Below are positions 59,636 through 64,000 of a stretch of 64,000 nucleotides of DNA, one piece after another; positions within the stretch are counted from its first letter, which is position 1; each line of letters opens with the position of its first letter. This DNA comes from Lates calcarifer (taxonomy: Eukaryota > Chordata > Actinopteri > Centropomidae). The notes below the pieces were generated by a model. It worked only from the letters and a program-made list of their open reading frames with translations. It ran no database searches and was not told where the DNA came from. The DNA is taken from NCBI RefSeq assembly GCF_001640805.2, contig NC_066849.1:24488250-24552249 (forward strand), in the 5' to 3' direction. The translations under genes were made by a program, and so were the position numbers.

Positions 59636-61772
59636 TACAATATAGGACTGTCACACTTCTCGAATTGGAAAAAAACATTGTCAGTGAACATAATCTAAGT
59701 AGCAATTAGCTCTTTTCTACAAAACAATTGGTAGCATACAGACAAGACAAAAGGCTGGTAATTTGGTGTCCGTTTCCAGAGTGATGTTTTTGGGTGATTG
59801 CCATATTCTGAGGCTTTAGTTTAGAATAATTAAAAAAAATCAACATCTTGCCTCAGTCAAGATGATCTTATGCCAGTAAATTAACATTATTGGCAAATTC
59901 ACGAGGCTTGAGGGTATGAACTTTTTTTGTCTAGGGTATGTACTTTTTCTCCAGCATTACATTGAGGAAATGTGGTATACTGCATGAATAAATCATGCTC
60001 ACTATTTCTTAACACATTCATGCCAGAGCCACAGTTCAGTACAGTGCTCTGGTACCTCTGCCTCAGGAATACAAACATACTACCTGAGTGTATTTCTGCC
60101 TTAAATGTATTTAACAGATATTCTGCTCAGGTCCTCACTCTCATTTGGTCTTGCTAGGTTCCAATTTGTCTTAAACACATTCTATGCAGAGCATGCAAGT
60201 TCCATTGTTCATGCGGTTAATTTGTTGCGATTTAGTTCACGTTGTGTTCAGCTGCCTGCCATTAAGGTTTTATAGATATTCAGACACAGGAGGGCAGGCT
60301 TACAGGAGTAGAAACTTTCCATTTGAAACTTTTACTTAACTCAAAAAGACTAGGCAATACACCGCTACAGCTCTGCATTCAAAATGTTTCGTAAAGCTAC
60401 ACTTATCAATATTTTTATATCAGCAAATGATTAAATCAGATCTAGTCATAGACACAACATAAAATGATTATTAGTGTTGCAGTTTGCCAACACATTAACC
60501 ATATCCTGATAATTAGATCATTAGTCAGGTTGCGCTATCCAAAGAACAATGCTCTTGTTGTCCTCCTCCTTATGTGGCATGACTGAAACAATATTTGATT
60601 CATCACACCAAGTCTTTAATTCTTCAGAGAACTAGTGACTCTCAAACATATTAGTAGAATTTGCACATTACCTCAAAATTTTTAAGTACAGTTGTTATTC
60701 TCTTCCATTTCCACCACCATCTTCTAAGAGAGAAGCTGAGGTATGAAAAGACAGATGAAACAAAGTGTACAAAGTATACAAAGTGTAATACATATTTAAT
60801 CACTCTTTAAGGGAGACTCTGAACACTGTTTACCTTTTTCATCGCGATTTACCTTACATGAGAAGATTAAGCGACCCTCATCTAACATCAAAATTGGTCC
60901 TTTGGGGTCCAATTATTGTACAGAATTTACTGTTCTTAAACACGCCATTTTACTTTCCTTTGTGAAGCACTGTTTAGAGGATGTTTGGCAGACTGCTACC
61001 ATTTATTTTTATTTTCTAATTTGCAGGTCTCATCCTTGCATTATTTACAGAATCTATATTATTCCCCATCTGATTATTTCTTTTATTTATGTGTTGTAGT
61101 AATACATCTGTTATGTTTAACTGGGGCAAAGGAGACCACTTCTGACACCACTGTGTTTTATCTCCTGCTTTAAAGCAAGTGTTTTATGTGTTTAGCACTG
61201 AGCGGGAAATAGGAAAGTAAGCTCAAAGAAAAAATCTTAATTATTTTTTAGAAAGTCTTTACCAACTATAAGTCCATTTCTCATTTCAGACAGAGAATAA
61301 ACTCAAGACAGATGAGAAGCTATGCTGATAAATGGGTAGAAAGCAAAAAGAAAATTATATCACAGCAATTTTACTTGTCTATCTTTTTATGGCAGCAGCA
61401 ACAAAGGTAGTGCTGTTACCTGTTTTACTAAAATACATTTAGTTATTTTCACTGGGTACATTTGTGGAGCATCCTGCTGTCTATCTGGAGCAGCATACAC
61501 AGAATCAGCAAAGTGTTATGCTAATGTTGCTCTCTTTTTGGGCGTGTAAATATGAAACTGTTCTCTAACATAATCGCCATATCAACATTGTAAGGTCATA
61601 ATATATATGGCTTTAGAGTTTGTTCTACCACTTTAAAGTGCCGAAAAAGTCAACTGAGACTGCTTTAGGTGTTAAATGTTACAGTCCTCATGGTGCAACC
61701 AGTGTAGTTATGTGTGAGCAAGGTAAACAGCAAACCATGATTGTGTAGTGTACTTTGTTGTATTTTGTGTAG

Positions 61773-61820
<48 letters not shown>
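61773..61820. repeat. Microsatellite (AT)10-(GT)14
   Basis: Ten AT units (61773-61792) are followed by about fourteen GT units to 61820. This is the longest microsatellite of the 3' flank. Confidence 0.9.
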
Positions 61821-61823
<3 letters not shown>

Positions 61824-63449
61824 GAGCATACTGAGCATACACAAAGGCAGTTGAGAAGTGGTTTAACAGGTTTCTATGGACATTTTGTTTCTTTTCACTG
61901 TGAAACTAGGTGGCTATTTCAATCCATTAATTGACCTGACCACAGCTGCTGTCCTCCATAAAGAAGCAAGCAATCAAATTTTTCAAAGACACTTTTTAAG
62001 CAGCAAGCTGTAAATGTTTAATGCCCTCAAAATTGCAGTAAAGTCAAAGTTCTGAGTTACTTTTCACCACCACAACCATCACCTGGATCAAAACTAACAA
62101 TCCAGTTGCACAACACTCTCCCTAAACAGCTGCCCAGCCTGCAGCCAAAATTAAACTGACTGTGACATAGAATGTAGGGCTTTGCCATGACTGTGATATT
62201 ACACTATTTTTTCATATCATGAGTAATAGGCTAAAGCAACTAAGGCACAAGGAGACGCATTTGTCAACTCACTGAGCAACACAGACTCAACAGCGTCCTC
62301 GTCTAAATGACCAAAAAAGTCATTAATTGCTGCGGCTCCTCCTGAGCTCTCTGCAGGGGATCGGAGATGACAAGAAAATGAAAGCTCTGACAGCGTGTCT
62401 GCGCTTATTTGCTATGTTGTTGTGCATCTTATGATGAAAAAAAATCTTAGAAAGGGACTAAATTGAAGAAAAGTAATTCATTTTGCTTTTCTAGTTGATG
62501 AAGCATCATACTTCATCAAGGTCATCCACTTCATGGCAGATGAAATTCATCTGAAGGCAATAAAATTTTAGCTCGTGACAAGAAACAAGTCACTCAAAAT
62601 CAAGCTCATGCAGTATGCAAATAGAAGGTAGTAGTTAGATGGTAATTCAAATCTATCAGGGAGCAGAGTTGCATTAAAGTAAAAATGACATCTTCATTGT
62701 GAAACATATTACTTAGTGATGTGTTTATACTTGTCAGGTTTGCTACTTAAGATTTATCTTTTCACAACTATTAACTTCATTTCAGCTATGCTACACAGAC
62801 ACCCTGAAGGATTGGGTCAATTTTGCATAATTAGTATCTGTGGTGGAAAATGGGAAAGATCAAACAGAATAGAAGAGCAGTGGTGCGTATGTCTCTGCAT
62901 GCACCTTTGACCACAAGTTCCACTCACAGTAAACTGGTCAAAATGCTTCCACAGATCACTTATTCCTGCATTCCAGGGAAAAAACAACACCAATAAGCCG
63001 ACTAAACAATATTGGAGTTTCTGTCAGTCTAACACATTCAACCTCCTTACTTCTTAAACCTCTGCAAGAGGAACAACTATTCTGTTTCCTTGAAAATTAG
63101 TAAAAGGAGGACACTAATTAAGATTTGCTCTCTTGCTTCTTGCTTAAAAACACACCGTGTACTAGTGTTTCCCTGTTCAAAGTAGCCATACATATAAGCC
63201 TATAAGCACTGAGATGAGCTAGTCAACTAGCCTACTTAGCTTCAAATTAATGCAACATTCATTTTATCTCCTCTGTTTGTGGCACTCTGGACCAATTCTG
63301 TTCCTACTAAAGACATAAATCTATTTTTTAAAAAAAGGTCATGAATGTATACTTTTATTCCTAAGAATGGCTTACTAATTTAATTTCAGCAAATACTTAC
63401 TTACTCAAATTAATACATAGTACATTTATTGGAGAATATTTTCAGTGGC

Positions 63450-63506
63450 TGCAATGGACTGACGATCTGTCCAGGGTGTACCACGCCTTTCACTCAGCGG
63501 TAGTGA
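63450..63506 (+). repeat. Short dispersed repeat fragment (TGTCCAGGGTGTACC)
   Basis: GACTGACGATCTGTCCAGGG followed by TGTACCACGCCTTTCACTCA matches, with substitutions, a well-known teleost repeat (TGTCCAGGGTGTACCCCGCC type). It is truncated at both ends. Confidence 0.5.
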
Positions 63507-64000
63507 GTATTTGTGGCAGCAGGAGGGTGTATGTGGGATTGATTCAAAATAAACTACAGTGTCCATGTTCATGGTAATGAGGGAACATCTCACCCAGTGT
63601 AACACTGGCTCATTTTTTTACAACAATGAGAGAGAACAATGCTCTCTGGCCCAGGGGAATAAACTATAGCAACCTTTGGCTGCCAGACCAATACTTATTG
63701 GTAGGATCAATTCATTGTTGGCTTTGGTGTGTTTGTGGGATTTGTTGGCAATAACAAAAATATTTAATACCACTGGATTCAAAATCTTTGTATGACAAAT
63801 AAACCATGATTTCTTGCTAATCTTTCTATTTACTGCAACATACATACACCTTAATCTTATTTCTTTCATCAGCATGGCTAGCAAAATTAAAAAATGTCTT
63901 AGAGCAAAAAAATACAGCTTTTGAGATATCCTTTCCTGAGATTTCTGCCTCCCATTACAATGAAGCTAAATGGAATTTTGGTTGAGGTGCTCAATGCATA

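Larger units (their letters stand above)
39691..64000. other. Gene desert 3' of brinp
   Basis: About 24 kb with microsatellites, repeat fragments and poly(T) runs (for example 46303-46317). ORFs are short, and many begin with non-ATG codons. One GC-rich exon-like block at 45559-45747 follows a good acceptor (gtgtcttcctcag) and stays open for about 60 codons, but it has no recognisable product or clear donor. Confidence 0.6.

Noticed and set aside
1..64000. CRISPR arrays, operons, phage or other prokaryotic systems
   Set aside because: There are no regularly spaced identical repeats and no closely packed ORFs, and the only real gene is a vertebrate spliced gene.

Overview
The window looks like chromosomal DNA of a bony fish, probably a percomorph teleost. 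It is AT-rich, has spliceosomal GT-AG introns, and carries (GT)n/(AC)n microsatellites plus several dispersed repeats that I recognise from percomorph genomes. These repeats include a 5'-truncated LINE of the L2/Rex1 type, two tRNA-derived SINE-like copies and several families of uncertain class. Nothing suggests bacterial, viral or plasmid DNA.

One protein-coding gene is clearly supported: a member of the BRINP family (BMP/retinoic-acid-inducible neural-specific proteins, which carry a MACPF domain) in the BRINP2/BRINP3 clade. It lies on the + strand. Six coding exons are present (14523-14713, 16273-16457, 28348-28453, 28898-29135, 32853-33075, 37368-38484). Together they encode the last 685 or so residues through the stop codon. 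The first 80 or so residues (signal peptide and start of the MACPF region) are not visible and probably lie left of position 1. All junctions are GT-AG and the phases agree across every intron. The one defect is in the fourth visible exon, where one extra base at about 29023 shifts the frame and creates a TAA at 29041-29043; the rest of the gene is intact.

Layout: 1-14522 is the intron or 5' flank upstream of the first visible exon. It holds repeats, a small CpG-rich promoter-like island at about 6976-7290 and the LINE/SINE cluster at 8728-9932. The gene body is 14523-38484, with introns of about 1.6, 11.9, 0.4, 3.7 and 4.3 kb. A 3' UTR of about 0.9 kb probably ends just after the AATAAA at 39369. 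The remaining 25 kb (about 39.4-64 kb) is a gene desert with microsatellites, repeat fragments and no supported exon.

The most useful observations are the single-base frameshift in an otherwise intact brinp gene, a near-duplicate decoy splice acceptor 47 bp before the true one at 16273, a near-perfect 27-bp hairpin in an intron, a CDE/CHR-plus-ETS promoter signature in the CpG island with a good minus-strand splice donor beside it, and a 12-bp inverted repeat around the likely poly(A) signal. I found no convincing new biological system.
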